The position numbers and the translations under genes are program-made. 38,111 bases of DNA. Origin: Clostridia bacterium (lineage in GTDB: Bacteria; Bacillota; Clostridia; Oscillospirales; Acutalibacteraceae). Every line of letters begins with the position of its first letter. The stretch's first letter is position 1. The notes below the pieces were generated by a model that was not told the DNA's origin, ran no database searches, and saw only the letters and a list, made by a program, of their open reading frames with translations. Location of the stretch: assembly GCA_017625835.1 (NCBI GenBank), contig JAGAKF010000020.1, forward strand, positions 1 through 38,111. The letters are read 5' to 3'. Of this stretch, positions 23,297 through 33,100 are shown one piece after another.

Positions 23297-24553
23297 ATGT
23301 CAACAGCAAAGCAGGGCGCAAAAATGATTTTCGACTTCTGCAAGACAATCATTGACAAGCACGGACCGCGTCTTCCCGGCAGTGCGGAAGAAAAGGCAGC
23401 TCAGGCGGACATCGCAAAAATAATGGAGCACGCAACAGGAGTTAAGCCGACAGTTGAAAAATTTATGCTCGCTCCCAGAGCAAGCATCGGCGCAATTCCT
23501 TACCTCGGCTATGCAGGCTTTATCGCCCTTGCGCTTTATTACATTCATCCGATTCCCGCGTTTATCGTTTCACTCTGCACTTTGCTTTTTGCGGTTGTTC
23601 AGGTTTTCACCTATAAGGGCTGGTTTGACAAGCTCTTCAAGCAGGAGGAAAGCTGTAACGTATATTCCGTAATGGACGGTAAGGGTCCGATTGACCACAC
23701 AATCGTTTTCAGCGGTCACGCAGACAGCAGCTGGCTCTGGCAGATGGCAGCGAAGAATCCGAAGACAATGATTCTCCGCACCGTTCTTGGTGTCGTTGGT
23801 GTTGTTTCAATTATTATCGGTTCTCTTCTTCGTTTCTTCGCAGGTATGTGGAGTGTTGTAAAACCTGAAGAAATGGCTATAGGCTACTACCTTTTCCTTC
23901 TCATTACTCCGCTTCTTTTCATTTACGGTCTTTATTCTCTTTGCATTTATCTTTCACACGATAAGAAAAAGGCATCACCCGGCGCTATGGATAACCTCAC
24001 AGGCGTAGGCGCTTCAATCTTTATGGGCAAGTACTTCAAGGAAAACCCCGACAAGCTCCCCGACAACTGTCGTGTAATCATCGCTTCACTCGGTAGTGAA
24101 GAAGCAGGTCTTAAGGGCTCAGAGGCATTTATGAAGGCTCACGCAGGAGATAAGGATCTTCTTATCAACCCGTACTTTTTCAACATTGACAGTCTTCGTG
24201 ACTACGAGCATTTCAATGCTGTTAAGGGCGACTCCTGGCTTATGTCAAAGTTCGACGATGATATGAAGAATATGCTCGTCAAGGCATTTGAAAATGCAGG
24301 CGTTAAACCGAACATCATCGTTAACCCCGTTGGCGGTTGCGACAGTACACCGATCTGCCGTGCAGGCTACAAGACAATCACTTTTGCCGCACAGAAGCCC
24401 GATGTTACTGACTACTACCATACATACCGCGACACCTGTGACGGACTTGATATGAACACACTCGAAAAAAGCGTAGACATCATCATCGACGTAACAGAGC
24501 AGATCCATGAGCATCACAAAAAGAACGGTTACCACCTTACAAAGTGTAAATAA
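23297..24553 (+). CDS. M28-type zinc peptidase with embedded membrane hairpins
   Basis: A 418-residue M28-family metalloprotein. The co-catalytic zinc ligands appear in order: H141 (SGHADSS), D232 (GAMDNLTG), E268-E269 (GSEEAG), D298 (NIDSL) and H375 (YYHTYRD). M28 enzymes are aminopeptidases or carboxypeptidases. Unusually, two hydrophobic hairpins are present. One is at about 65-105, before the first ligand. The other is at about 160-218, inserted between H141 and D232. The active domain is thus probably tethered to the membrane. There is no classical signal peptide. The ribosome site is GGAGGG. The gene has its own promoter and terminator. Confidence 0.82.
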   Translation: MSTAKQGAKMIFDFCKTIIDKHGPRLPGSAEEKAAQADIAKIMEHATGVKPTVEKFMLAPRASIGAIPYLGYAGFIALALYYIHPIPAFIVSLCTLLFAVVQVFTYKGWFDKLFKQEESCNVYSVMDGKGPIDHTIVFSGHADSSWLWQMAAKNPKTMILRTVLGVVGVVSIIIGSLLRFFAGMWSVVKPEEMAIGYYLFLLITPLLFIYGLYSLCIYLSHDKKKASPGAMDNLTGVGASIFMGKYFKENPDKLPDNCRVIIASLGSEEAGLKGSEAFMKAHAGDKDLLINPYFFNIDSLRDYEHFNAVKGDSWLMSKFDDDMKNMLVKAFENAGVKPNIIVNPVGGCDSTPICRAGYKTITFAAQKPDVTDYYHTYRDTCDGLDMNTLEKSVDIIIDVTEQIHEHHKKNGYHLTKCK

Positions 24554-24558
24554 ACAGC

Positions 24559-24590
24559 AAACCCTGCAGAACAATCTGCAGGGTTTATTT
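24559..24590. terminator. Bidirectional terminator after the M28 gene
   Basis: AAACCCTGCAGA (24559-24570) pairs with TCTGCAGGGTTT (24575-24586), then ATTTG. It lies between convergent genes. Confidence 0.85.
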
Positions 24591-24604
24591 GTTGCTTACC
24601 TTTA

Positions 24605-25333
24605 TCAATTTTGAACAGGAACATTGTTCAGAACGGTAACGGTTTCATAAATAATATGTCTGTCAAACTGTGCTAAAACTACATACTGTTCGTCATCTTC
24701 TATATATTCATTGAGTAAATCATAATTTTTATTTTTGATTACGTCATCAATAACTGTGCGATCTGTAATTTTTGCCACAGCATCTGATTGTCTGACTCTG
24801 TAATAAGCTGACGATTCATAAGTCACCAACATTGATTCCTTATTCATAATAAGGATAGACGATACTTCATCCTTTGTTATATCAGGTAAAACATAGCTTT
24901 CCGAAACATACCACTTATATTTTCTTATAGGCTTGTCACCGAAGAAGAGAATAAAATCCACATCGTCAGGTGATGCGCCGAATGCAGCCTTCAAATAACC
25001 TGAATTATCACAGCCTAAATAGCTGTCTTCAATATAGTACCTGTCAACATCCGGTTGTTCTGATATCGGCAGATGCTTTACTGATTCGTAATTCCAGTCC
25101 TCCGCAGTTACATACACTTTTCCATTGATTAAAAATCCTTCATCCGCATATTCAATAGAATAAGGGAACTCAACATCGGTATCAATATTTAAAGAATTGT
25201 ACCAGTTTTGGTCTTCAGAGCTAAACGCCATCATTAACGCACCAATTATGTCGGGGACAAAAATCAGGACGGCAGTTATTGAAACAACTACTATAAGAAC
25301 AAGAGCAATAAAAAACCTCTTCGCTTTTTTCAT
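24605..25333 (-). CDS. Membrane-anchored protein of unknown function
   Basis: A 242-residue protein. One uncleaved-looking hydrophobic anchor spans about residues 7-37 after a basic start, and the rest faces outside. The exterior part is acidic and rich in D, E and Y, with no cysteine pairs or catalytic motif I recognise. The ATG follows a GGGGAG site. It stands alone between the M28 gene and glnA with a good promoter. It could be a sensor, immunity-like or envelope-stress protein; nothing in the sequence decides. Confidence 0.65.
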   Translation of the reverse strand: MKKAKRFFIALVLIVVVSITAVLIFVPDIIGALMMAFSSEDQNWYNSLNIDTDVEFPYSIEYADEGFLINGKVYVTAEDWNYESVKHLPISEQPDVDRYYIEDSYLGCDNSGYLKAAFGASPDDVDFILFFGDKPIRKYKWYVSESYVLPDITKDEVSSILIMNKESMLVTYESSAYYRVRQSDAVAKITDRTVIDDVIKNKNYDLLNEYIEDDEQYVVLAQFDRHIIYETVTVLNNVPVQN

Positions 25334-25357
25334 ATTTTTCTCCCCTTACTTTTTTTG

Positions 25358-25386
25358 ATTGTAGCATATCTGACAAAACCTGTCAA
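25358..25386 (-). promoter_or_regulatory. Sigma-A promoter of the gene at 24605-25333
   Basis: Minus-strand TTGACA (25381-25386) and TACAAT (25358-25363), 17 bp apart, directly after the glnA terminator. Confidence 0.8.
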
Positions 25387-25392
25387 ACAACA

Positions 25393-25420
25393 CAAAAACC
25401 GCCCGAAAAATTCGGGCGGT
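25393..25420 (-). terminator. Intrinsic terminator of glnA
   Basis: ACCGCCCGAA (25398-25407) pairs with TTCGGGCGGT (25411-25420). The minus strand continues TTTTTG. Confidence 0.9.
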
Positions 25421-25432
25421 AATTTTTGTCTC

Positions 25433-26770
25433 TTAATATTTAGCAAGATATGTATCGATTTCCCACTGAGAAATTGATGTGCGGTAGCCGTCCCACTCTT
25501 TTCTCTTTGCTTCGATGAACTTTGTATACACGTGGTCGCCGAGAGCTTCTTTGATAAAGTCGCTTGCTTCGAAAGCATCAACAGCTTCTTCAAGTGAACC
25601 GGGAAGTGATGTTATACCGTCTGCTTCTCTCTCTTCAGGAGTCATATCAAAGATGTTCTTAACGGTTGACTTCGGAGGCATATAGCCTTTCTCAATACCG
25701 TCAAGACCTGCAAGAAGGCAGAGTGCCATTTCAAGATACGGGTTACAAGCAGGGTCTGCACTACGGAGTTCAACTCTTGTTCCCTTACCTCTTGCCTTCG
25801 GAACACGGACAAGTGCCGAACGGTTAGAAGCTGACCATGCAATGTAAACGGGAGCTTCATAGCCCGGAACAAGACGCTTGTATGAGTTAACAAGCGGATT
25901 GTTGATAGCAGTTGTAGCCTTGATATGCTTCATAATACCTGCGATAAACTGAAGAGCTGTCTTTGAAAGGCCGTATTCTCCGTCGGGATCGTAGAAAACG
26001 TTGTTGCCTTCCTTATCAAAGAGAGACATATTCGTATGCATACCTGAACCTGCGATGCCGTAGATCGGCTTCGGAAGAAAGGTTGCATAAAGACCGTGCA
26101 TCTGTGCGTACTTCTTAACAACATATTTGAAGGTCATAACCTTGTCTGCAACATCAAGAACGTCGCCGTACTTGAAGTCAATTTCGTGCTGACCCTCTGC
26201 ACACTCGTGGTGAGATGCCTCAATTTCAAAGCCCATCTCCTCAAGAGCGATACACATATCTCTGCGGCAGTTACCGCCGAGGTCTACATTATCAAGGTCG
26301 AAGTAGCCACCCTTGTCGTGAGTCTTCGTTGTCGGTCTGCCCTCGTCATCTGTATGGAAAAGGAAGAATTCAAGCTCAGGACCTACGTTGAATTTATAGC
26401 CCATCTTATCTGCCTTTTCGATAGCGCGCTTAAGAACGTTTCTCGGATCGCCGATAAACGGTGTGCGGTCTGCATTGTAAACATCGCAGATAAGTCTTGC
26501 TGTTGTGCCGTATCTTTCGTGGTCCCAAGGAAGTACAACAAAAGAGTCGTAGTCAGGATAAAGGTACATATCCGACTCTTCAACACGTACGAAACCTTCG
26601 ATTGATGAACCGTCCGCCATACACTCATTATCAAGAGCCTTTTCAAGCTGGTTAATGGTAATAGCAACATTCTTCATGCAACCGAGAATGTCCGTAAACT
26701 GAAGTCTTATAAAGCGTACATTCTGTTCTTTAGCAAGTCGGAGAATATCTTCTTTTGTGTACTTACCCAT
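25433..26770 (-). CDS. glnA: Glutamine synthetase, type I-alpha
   Basis: A 445-residue GSI enzyme that makes glutamine from glutamate and ammonia with ATP. Visible family strings are ADGSSIEGF near residue 53, [10 protein letters not shown], the HEIDFKYGD metal region and [10 protein letters not shown]. The flap [17 protein letters not shown] and the [21 protein letters not shown] segment follow. The length of about 445 matches the shorter GSI-alpha class of Firmicutes, which is feedback-inhibited and not adenylylated. ATG at 26770 follows AGAGGT; the upstream TTG start would swallow that site. It is monocistronic. No GlnR box is evident. Confidence 0.96.
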   Translation of the reverse strand: MGKYTKEDILRLAKEQNVRFIRLQFTDILGCMKNVAITINQLEKALDNECMADGSSIEGFVRVEESDMYLYPDYDSFVVLPWDHERYGTTARLICDVYNADRTPFIGDPRNVLKRAIEKADKMGYKFNVGPELEFFLFHTDDEGRPTTKTHDKGGYFDLDNVDLGGNCRRDMCIALEEMGFEIEASHHECAEGQHEIDFKYGDVLDVADKVMTFKYVVKKYAQMHGLYATFLPKPIYGIAGSGMHTNMSLFDKEGNNVFYDPDGEYGLSKTALQFIAGIMKHIKATTAINNPLVNSYKRLVPGYEAPVYIAWSASNRSALVRVPKARGKGTRVELRSADPACNPYLEMALCLLAGLDGIEKGYMPPKSTVKNIFDMTPEEREADGITSLPGSLEEAVDAFEASDFIKEALGDHVYTKFIEAKRKEWDGYRTSISQWEIDTYLAKY

Positions 26771-26805
26771 GTTATTACCTCTCAATAGTAAAAATTATAA
26801 ATAAA

Positions 26806-26833
26806 ATTATATAGCATTTTATGCAAAAGTCAA
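26806..26833 (-). promoter_or_regulatory. Sigma-A promoter of glnA
   Basis: Minus-strand TTGACT (26828-26833) and TATAAT (26806-26811), 16 bp apart. GCAT-AAA-ATGC is a small palindrome in the spacer. No terminator separates it from the upstream YfbR-type gene, so read-through is possible. Confidence 0.75.
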
Positions 26834-26852
26834 CCGGATATAATCAAATCTT

Positions 26853-27443
26853 TCAATTCATTTCGTCAAGCGTGAGGCTGTAGCTTTTAAGGAAGTCCTC
26901 CATAAAGCACTTAACCTCGGGCATATCGATTTCCTCAAGGCTCTTAAGGTTGGTTTTCGCGGCCTTGTCGAAATCGTGGTTACCTGCCTTTGCCTCTTCG
27001 ATGCACTTTGTGTAAGCACAGATTTTATCGGCAGCCTTAACAAATTTCCAGAGCTGACGGTCCTCTTCCCTCTTGATAAAATACGGAGCATACTGTTCCC
27101 TTAAATCGTCGGGAAGCATATCAAGAAGTGCGTTGCAGGCATCGTCCTCAACCTGGCTGTAAGCTTCCTGGATCTGTTTGCTGTAATACTTGATCGGTGT
27201 CGGCATATCGCCCGTCAGGATTTCGGGAGCATCGTGGAAAACGCCGAGAACCGCAACACGGTCAGCGTTGATGTTTCCGCCAAAACGTGTGTTATGAATA
27301 ACTGCAAGCGCGTGCGCAACCGTCGCGACCTCGAGAGAATGCTCGCTGATATTTTCCTGATGAGTGTTTCTCATAAGCGCCCAGCGGTTGATATATTTCA
27401 TTCTTGAAAGCATCGCAAAGAAATGATTTTTCTTTTTTGCCAT
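26853..27443 (-). CDS. HD-domain 5'-deoxynucleotidase, YfbR-like
   Basis: A 196-residue HD-domain nucleotidase very close in pattern to Escherichia coli YfbR. It shares HFFAMLSR, INRWALMRN and ENISEHSLEVA, then the metal residues H35, H70, D71 and D139. It also shares GDMPTPIKYY, with substrate residues R19/R20 and W21 nearby. YfbR removes the 5' phosphate from deoxynucleoside monophosphates, keeping nucleotide pools balanced. Length fits the family. The ATG follows AAAGAGGT. It is divergent from yhaM. Confidence 0.9.
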   Translation of the reverse strand: MAKKKNHFFAMLSRMKYINRWALMRNTHQENISEHSLEVATVAHALAVIHNTRFGGNINADRVAVLGVFHDAPEILTGDMPTPIKYYSKQIQEAYSQVEDDACNALLDMLPDDLREQYAPYFIKREEDRQLWKFVKAADKICAYTKCIEEAKAGNHDFDKAAKTNLKSLEEIDMPEVKCFMEDFLKSYSLTLDEMN

Positions 27444-27474
27444 AAGTCAAACCTCTTTTAACATTTATAGGAAA

Positions 27475-27503
27475 ATTTTATCATACAGGTGACTTATTTG
27501 CAA
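27475..27503 (-). promoter_or_regulatory. Sigma-A promoter of the YfbR-like gene
   Basis: Minus-strand TTGCAA (27498-27503) and TAAAAT (27475-27480), 17 bp apart. Confidence 0.65.
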
Positions 27504-27575
27504 GAAAAATATCTTTTATTTATAATCTATGTGTGATATAATTGTCTATATTCTCATTGAATGTGAGGGATTTTT

Positions 27576-28547
27576 TTGAATTTTACTGAAATTAACTCAA
27601 ACGGCGGAGTAGAAGGCTTCTGCCTTGTAAAAAGCCTTGAAATTAAAAAGACCGCAAAAGGTGTCCCCTTCCTCGACCTTGTGCTGACGGACAGCTCGGG
27701 TGAAATCGGAGCAAAGCTCTGGGATTATAAAGAAGAGGTTCACGGCGGAATCAAGCTTAATACGCTTATCAAAATCCGTGGTACGGTTTCAATGTTTAAC
27801 GATGCGCTTCAGCTCCGCATTGACCGTGTACGTCCTGCGCTTGAAAGCGACGGAGTGAGAATGGAAGACTTCGTTCCGAGTGCTGATTACAGCGGTGAAG
27901 CAATGTACGACTATATATTTGATACAGTAAGCCGTTTTGAAAACTCACAGCTTAAAAATCTTACACTTACCGTTCTGGAACAGAATAAGGACAAGCTTCT
28001 CTACTGGCCTGCAGCGTTCAAGCTTCATCACGCTATCCGCGGTGGTCTCCTCTATCACACGCTTTCAATCCTTAAACTTGCAGCGGCTGTTTGCGACATT
28101 TATCCGAGCCTTGAAAGAGAGCTTCTTTACACGGGTGTCATTCTTCACGACGTTGCAAAAATCCAGGAGTTCGACGTCAGCGAAACGGGCGTTGTTTCGG
28201 GCTACACTGTTGAAGGTTCGCTCATCGGTCACCTTGTACGCGGTGCGATGAACATTGAAAAAATCGGTGAAGAGCTCGGCATCGATAAAGAGCTTCTTAT
28301 GCTCGTTGAGCATATGGTGCTTTCCCACCACGGTGAGCCTGAATTCGGTGCAGCGGTAAGACCGATGTTCCTTGAGGCTGAGATTCTTTCACAGCTCGAC
28401 CTTCTTGATGCAAGAGTTTACGAGATTTCTCAGGCAGTGTCCGAAGTTGAACCGGGCGACTTTACACCCCGTCAGTGGGCACTTGACAACAGAAAGATTT
28501 ATAACCACGGACTTAAAGAAACAAAGCCTAAGGCTGATTTATTATAA
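27576..28547 (+). CDS. yhaM: 3'-5' exoribonuclease YhaM
   Basis: A 323-residue protein with the YhaM layout: an N-terminal OB fold (about 1-90) for RNA binding and an HD phosphohydrolase domain. The HD motif residues are H161 (LYHTLS), H191-D192 (ILHDVAK) and H251 (LSHHGE). FLDLVLTDSSGEIGAKLWD is typical of the OB part. YhaM degrades RNA and some DNA from the 3' end. Start codon is TTG at 27576, supported by GAGGGA just upstream. A TATAAT at 27532-27537 has only a weak -35. The prmA gene begins 10 bases after the stop, so the two form an operon. Confidence 0.92.
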   Translation: MNFTEINSNGGVEGFCLVKSLEIKKTAKGVPFLDLVLTDSSGEIGAKLWDYKEEVHGGIKLNTLIKIRGTVSMFNDALQLRIDRVRPALESDGVRMEDFVPSADYSGEAMYDYIFDTVSRFENSQLKNLTLTVLEQNKDKLLYWPAAFKLHHAIRGGLLYHTLSILKLAAAVCDIYPSLERELLYTGVILHDVAKIQEFDVSETGVVSGYTVEGSLIGHLVRGAMNIEKIGEELGIDKELLMLVEHMVLSHHGEPEFGAAVRPMFLEAEILSQLDLLDARVYEISQAVSEVEPGDFTPRQWALDNRKIYNHGLKETKPKADLL

Positions 28548-28557
28548 GAGGTATATT

Positions 28558-29484
28558 ATGGAATGGACAGAAGTTAAAATCAACGTAAACACAAAAGACG
28601 TTGACAAGGCGGGTGACATCGCGCAGATGGTTGTCCCCTACGGAATTTACATTGAAGATTACAGCGACCTTGAAGAAGCTGCCTGGGAGATTGCACACAT
28701 CGACCTAATTGACGAAGACCTTCTTCAGAAAGACAGAAGCAAGGCTGTTGTTCACATTTACATTTCTCCTGAAGAAAGCCCTGCTGAGGCAGTTGCATTC
28801 CTTTCCGAGCGTTACAATGCTGAAGGAATCGAGCACGAAATCGACCTGAGCATCTGCAGAAATCAGGACTGGGAAAACAACTGGAAGGCTTACTTCAAGC
28901 CTCTTCCCGTCGGTGAAAAGCTCCTCATCCGTCCTGTCTGGGAAGATGAATACGATGCAGACGGCAGAATCGTTCTTGATATCGAACCCGGTCTTGCATT
29001 CGGCAACGGCGGACACGACACAACGAGACTCTGCCTCGAAACTCTTGAAAAGCATATCAATCCCGACATTGATCTTCTCGATATCGGATGCGGAAGCGGT
29101 ATCCTCGGAATTGCAGGCCTTCTCCTCGGTGCAAAGAGTGCAACGGGAGTTGACATTGACGCTCTCGCAGTTAAGACGGCAAAAGAGAACGGCACAATCA
29201 ACGGTTTTGAAGAGCCGAAGTTTACCGTATTTGAAGGAAACCTTACCGACAAGGTAACGGGCAAATACGACGTTGTCGTTGCAAATATCGTTGCAGATAT
29301 CATCGTTATGTTCACCGAAAACGTAGGTAAATTCCTTAAGGATGACGGTGTTTACATCACCTCGGGAATCATTGACACAAGAGAACAGGATGTTCTTGAT
29401 GCCTTTGAAAAATACGGATTCGAGGTTGTCGGCAGACACGAAAGCTGTGGCTGGCTCTGCTTCGAAACCAAACTTAAGAAATAA
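28558..29484 (+). CDS. prmA: Ribosomal protein L11 methyltransferase
   Basis: A 308-residue SAM-dependent methyltransferase of the PrmA family, which methylates ribosomal protein L11. The start MEWTEVKI at 28558 follows AAGAGG; a longer frame inside yhaM has no ribosome site. The family segment LDIEPGLAFGNGGHDTTRLCL (140-160) is followed by motif I LDIGCGSGILG (174-184). The ANIVADI motif IV comes later. Two residues in the AFGTGTHPTT-type loop are changed (AFGNGGHDTT), within the usual variation. It is second in the operon with yhaM and followed by a terminator. Confidence 0.93.
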   Translation: MEWTEVKINVNTKDVDKAGDIAQMVVPYGIYIEDYSDLEEAAWEIAHIDLIDEDLLQKDRSKAVVHIYISPEESPAEAVAFLSERYNAEGIEHEIDLSICRNQDWENNWKAYFKPLPVGEKLLIRPVWEDEYDADGRIVLDIEPGLAFGNGGHDTTRLCLETLEKHINPDIDLLDIGCGSGILGIAGLLLGAKSATGVDIDALAVKTAKENGTINGFEEPKFTVFEGNLTDKVTGKYDVVVANIVADIIVMFTENVGKFLKDDGVYITSGIIDTREQDVLDAFEKYGFEVVGRHESCGWLCFETKLKK

Positions 29485-29489
29485 AAATG

Positions 29490-29523
29490 AACCTGCTGAT
29501 TTTTAAGTCAGCAGGTTGTTTTT
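29490..29523. terminator. Intrinsic terminator of yhaM-prmA
   Basis: AACCTGCTGA (29490-29499) pairs with TCAGCAGGTT (29508-29517), then GTTTTTA. It is shared with the convergent thiamine pyrophosphokinase gene. Confidence 0.9.
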
Positions 29524-30133
29524 ATAAGCTGTAAACAACGAGGAGATATCCGCTTTCAACGCTTATCTTCACGTTGTTATTTTTAAATTTATTGCTTACA
29601 CCAAGAGGGAACAACGGTGAAAGTTCAACATTTTCGACGTCGAACAATGAGCCTTCTATCGTAACACCTTCGGCATTGCCGCCATATGCAAAAACTGAAA
29701 AAGTCTTGTTCACGTCAGATTCAAGAATAATTTCAGAATCTTTGATAACGGTAAACTTTTCATTTTTTCCGATAAGTGTACCTTTTCCGCCGCTTTGTGC
29801 GATGTATGCCAGAGACTGAATGTTGGCAACCGTGTGGTCTGTTCTTTCTCCGCCAAGCGCGCCGTAAATTACGAACTCATCGTAACCCTTTTCGAACCCG
29901 AGCTTGATCGCAAGCATCGTGTCCGTATCGTCTTTCATCACGGGGTAACGGATAAGATCTCTGCATTCAGGTTCATCCATCGAATCAAAATCGCCGAGAA
30001 GAATCTGCGGTTCAACATTAAGCTTCTGTAAATGGAGATAGCCTGCATCCGCGGCAATCAGCAAATCATCAGAATTAATCGGAGGAATATCACCGTACAT
30101 ATCCCCTGCCGAAACAATATAACAAATTCCCAT
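29522..30133 (-). CDS. thiN: Thiamine pyrophosphokinase
   Basis: A 203-residue kinase that makes thiamine pyrophosphate from thiamine and ATP. Signatures are ADAGYLHL (28-35), GDFDSM (47-52), KDDTDTMLAI (67-76) and GALGGERTDHTVANI (91-105). The beta-rich C-terminal half with the thiamine-binding region is present but has no further firm motif. It begins with MGICYIVSAGD. The ribosome site is weak (GGGTAG). In many Firmicutes it follows rpe/rsgA; here it stands alone. No TPP riboswitch is visible upstream. Confidence 0.93.
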   Translation of the reverse strand: MGICYIVSAGDMYGDIPPINSDDLLIAADAGYLHLQKLNVEPQILLGDFDSMDEPECRDLIRYPVMKDDTDTMLAIKLGFEKGYDEFVIYGALGGERTDHTVANIQSLAYIAQSGGKGTLIGKNEKFTVIKDSEIILESDVNKTFSVFAYGGNAEGVTIEGSLFDVENVELSPLFPLGVSNKFKNNNVKISVESGYLLVVYSL

Positions 30134-30157
30134 TTTATCACTACCCGTATGAAGATT

Positions 30158-30184
30158 AAATCCGCCCTTTATCGGGGCGGATTT
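30158..30184. terminator. Hairpin between thiN and the giant surface-protein gene
   Basis: AAATCCGCCC (30158-30167) pairs with GGGCGGATTT (30175-30184). It lies just past the stop of the giant gene on the minus strand. Its T-tract there is short, so termination may be partial, and thiN could be reached by read-through. Confidence 0.65.
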
Positions 30185-30190
30185 ATTTAA

Positions 30191-33100
30191 TTATGCTTTA
30201 CTCTGACCGATTGTCTGAAGATAAAGTCCGCTCATATCCGTATGCTCTGCATCGATTGAAGTTACCGTTCCGTCAAAGTTGACGTCCGCCGCTTCCATTA
30301 CGGCAGCTGACGTGTTGGCTGATGTTAACAATCCGCCTGCAATCGCATTGATTAAAACAGAGTCCTGACCGTCAATAATGTAGTCGCAGTTTGTATCACC
30401 GTAAACGACTATCGTTACAGTATCAATAACCTTGCTTGTATCATTGCTGTCGCGAAGCTGAATGTAGCAGCCTGTTGTGATAAGATCTGTATTTTTGAGC
30501 GCTATTCTGCTGCTTTTCGGTCCATAGAACTTGATGAGCGAAGAGCTGTTCTCAAACTTCTGAAGGTAACTTCCGACGGTCATATTGCTCAGATTAAATC
30601 CTGAAATCAGGTCTTTGTCTCTGTTAACCTCAAGACCCGATGTTGACTTCGGAATCAACTTATTAATGCCTAATGTACCGTCGCTGAGTATATAATAACC
30701 GAACTCAGCTGTATCAAATGCAGTATAAACTGTTGATACGTTCGTGCCCGTAAGAACGACTGCGCCGAGTGTATACTCTCCAAAATCAAGCGTCATTGTG
30801 CTCATACTGAGATTATCTTCAACCGGCACATTGCTTGTATTTGTGATAATTACATCATTTTCCTGCGTTGCAGAATATATGAGATTATTTGCAAGATAAA
30901 CAGCATCACCCTGTTTGATGAAAATGTCCGTGCTTATTGTTGAGTAATAAACAGGATCTTTTGTCTCAACATAGTTACCGTCTGCATCGTAAACGTGCTC
31001 CATAAAGTAATAGTCATAAGTATAAACCGTTCTTACAACCTTACCCTCTGCATAAATTGCGTTTCCGCCCTTTGTAGCAGTATTGTCGCAGATAACACCG
31101 CCCATTGTATGAAGCTCGCCGCCTGTTTTAACATATATTGCTCCGCCGTAAGTTGAAATATTGTCGCAGATTGTGCCGCCCTTCATATACATTTTACCCG
31201 AAACGGTGACAACACTTGTCGTTGTATTTTTGAAGTTTTGGAGTATAGCATCATCGTTAAGATAAAGCTCACCACCATATTTAACATCAACCGCAGCCGC
31301 ACCAACAACTCCTGTATGGCCATAGCCGCCGTCAAGAATCATCTGACCTGCCGTACGGCTTCCGGCAGCGTAGTCTTTCTGTGCCTGCTGTTCAACGTTT
31401 TCAACCTCATCGCCCAATCTGAGCACTGCGCCCGATTCAACAGTAAACATTACACCCTGGAAAGCACCTGCTCGCATTGAAACATATGATACATCGTCGC
31501 AAGTCAGCACGATGTCACCTTTTACCGTAATCGGCTTTGTAATCGAGTTATCCGCAACAACGGTAATAGCCGCTCTCTCCCCTGCCTTTACAGATTCAAA
31601 CGCATCGTAAAGGTTGGTAAACTGAACAGAGAAAGCATTGTCTTTACTCACTATTGCAACAGTTTTTGAAGCAAGGCTCGTTATCTTACCGTTCGCAAGA
31701 ATATACCATGTAGAATTCGTTACACCGAATTTTGTGTATCCCGTACCTACGAAATCACCGGCAATAATCTGCTGACCCTCGGAGTATGTCTGCGGTGTGA
31801 TGACGGCCGCATAACCTGCGCAGTCGAGTCTGTCAATTACAGTAATATACTTGTCTTTTTCAAGGTAAACGTCGTTCGAAGAGTCAATCTGTGCCATCCC
31901 CTTCATTGTGAACAGACCTGCATTGTAAACGGCTCCGCCCTTGCTGTGGTTGGAAACGTTATTCGCGAAATAGCCATCCGTCATATTGAGAGTTGCGTTC
32001 GCATTAATATATATGGCACCGCCTGAAGAATAAGCAACGTTTTCGGTGAATGAACCGCCGTCAATATTGATTGTACCGTAATAATCCGCGCTCAACGCTC
32101 CACCGTCCGTTGACTGGTTGCCGACGAATGAAGCTGAATTTGAAATAGTTGTCTTGCCGTAAAGACCGTACGTTGCACAAGCGCCACCCTTACCGCTTGA
32201 AATATTTCCGTCAAAAGTACCGCCTGTAATAACAGTTGTTCCGTCATAGTTATAAACAGCTGCACCCTGAGTGGCTTCGTTTCCCTTGAATGTTCCGTCA
32301 GTGATTGTCACCGTACCGCTATCGTTGTAAATCGCGCCACCGGTTGACTTTGAAATGTTCTGATAGAACGATCCGCCGTTCATAACCAGTTCACCGTACG
32401 ATGTACTTACAACTGAACCTCGGACAGCCGCTGTTGAGAGAGGAACTGTTTTGAAGTTTCGGAACTGAACACCGTCTTCAACCGTCAACACACCGTATTT
32501 CTGCACTGTAATACCCGAAGACGTACCCTCAACATAGTTACCGTCAACATAGAACGACGGAGCATCGTCGAAGCCGTAAACAGCCGAACCGATTGTAAGC
32601 TTACCCGTAACGTTGATCAATGTTCCTGTGAAGCCTGTTGCTCTTTTGAGTGTTGCACCGTCTTCGCCGAAGAGACCGATTGTTGCTGAAACCTCGAGTG
32701 TCTCGGAAAGCTCAAAATCACGGACAAGATATACCGTCGGAAGCACAGTCGACTCAGTCGTTGACGCATATTCGAGTGCCGCATCAAGAGTTTCGTAATA
32801 TGTATCAATTCTGCCGTCGATCTCAACTCTTGCAACATACTGCGGCTGAACGCGCCTTACACTTTCTTTTGAAGTTTCTCTGATTGTTCTTGACGAAGCA
32901 TATGCCATTGTATTGATCTGCGGATAATAGTAGAAATATTCGTCGTCGTTAAGGAATCTCCACTCCGTTGTGTAAAGACCCAAAGCATTAATTGCTCGTG
33001 TGCCTGACATTTCTTCAGTTGTCTTTGCCGTTGCACCTGTAATCGTATTGGAAATAGTAAGATAAGCAGAGTCATAATAACACTCAGAAACATTTGCTCC

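Noticed and set aside
26096..26605. A 169-codon plus-strand frame inside glnA
   Set aside because: Antisense of conserved glutamine synthetase sequence; composition is typical of a shadow frame.
28705..29439. A 244-codon open frame on the minus strand over prmA
   Set aside because: It is the mirror of a well-supported methyltransferase gene, has no ribosome site, and its protein is cysteine- and valine-rich without any motif.
30134..30190. TPP riboswitch near the thiamine pyrophosphokinase gene
   Set aside because: The space before the gene is under 60 bases and lacks the CTGAGA and ACCTGA cores.
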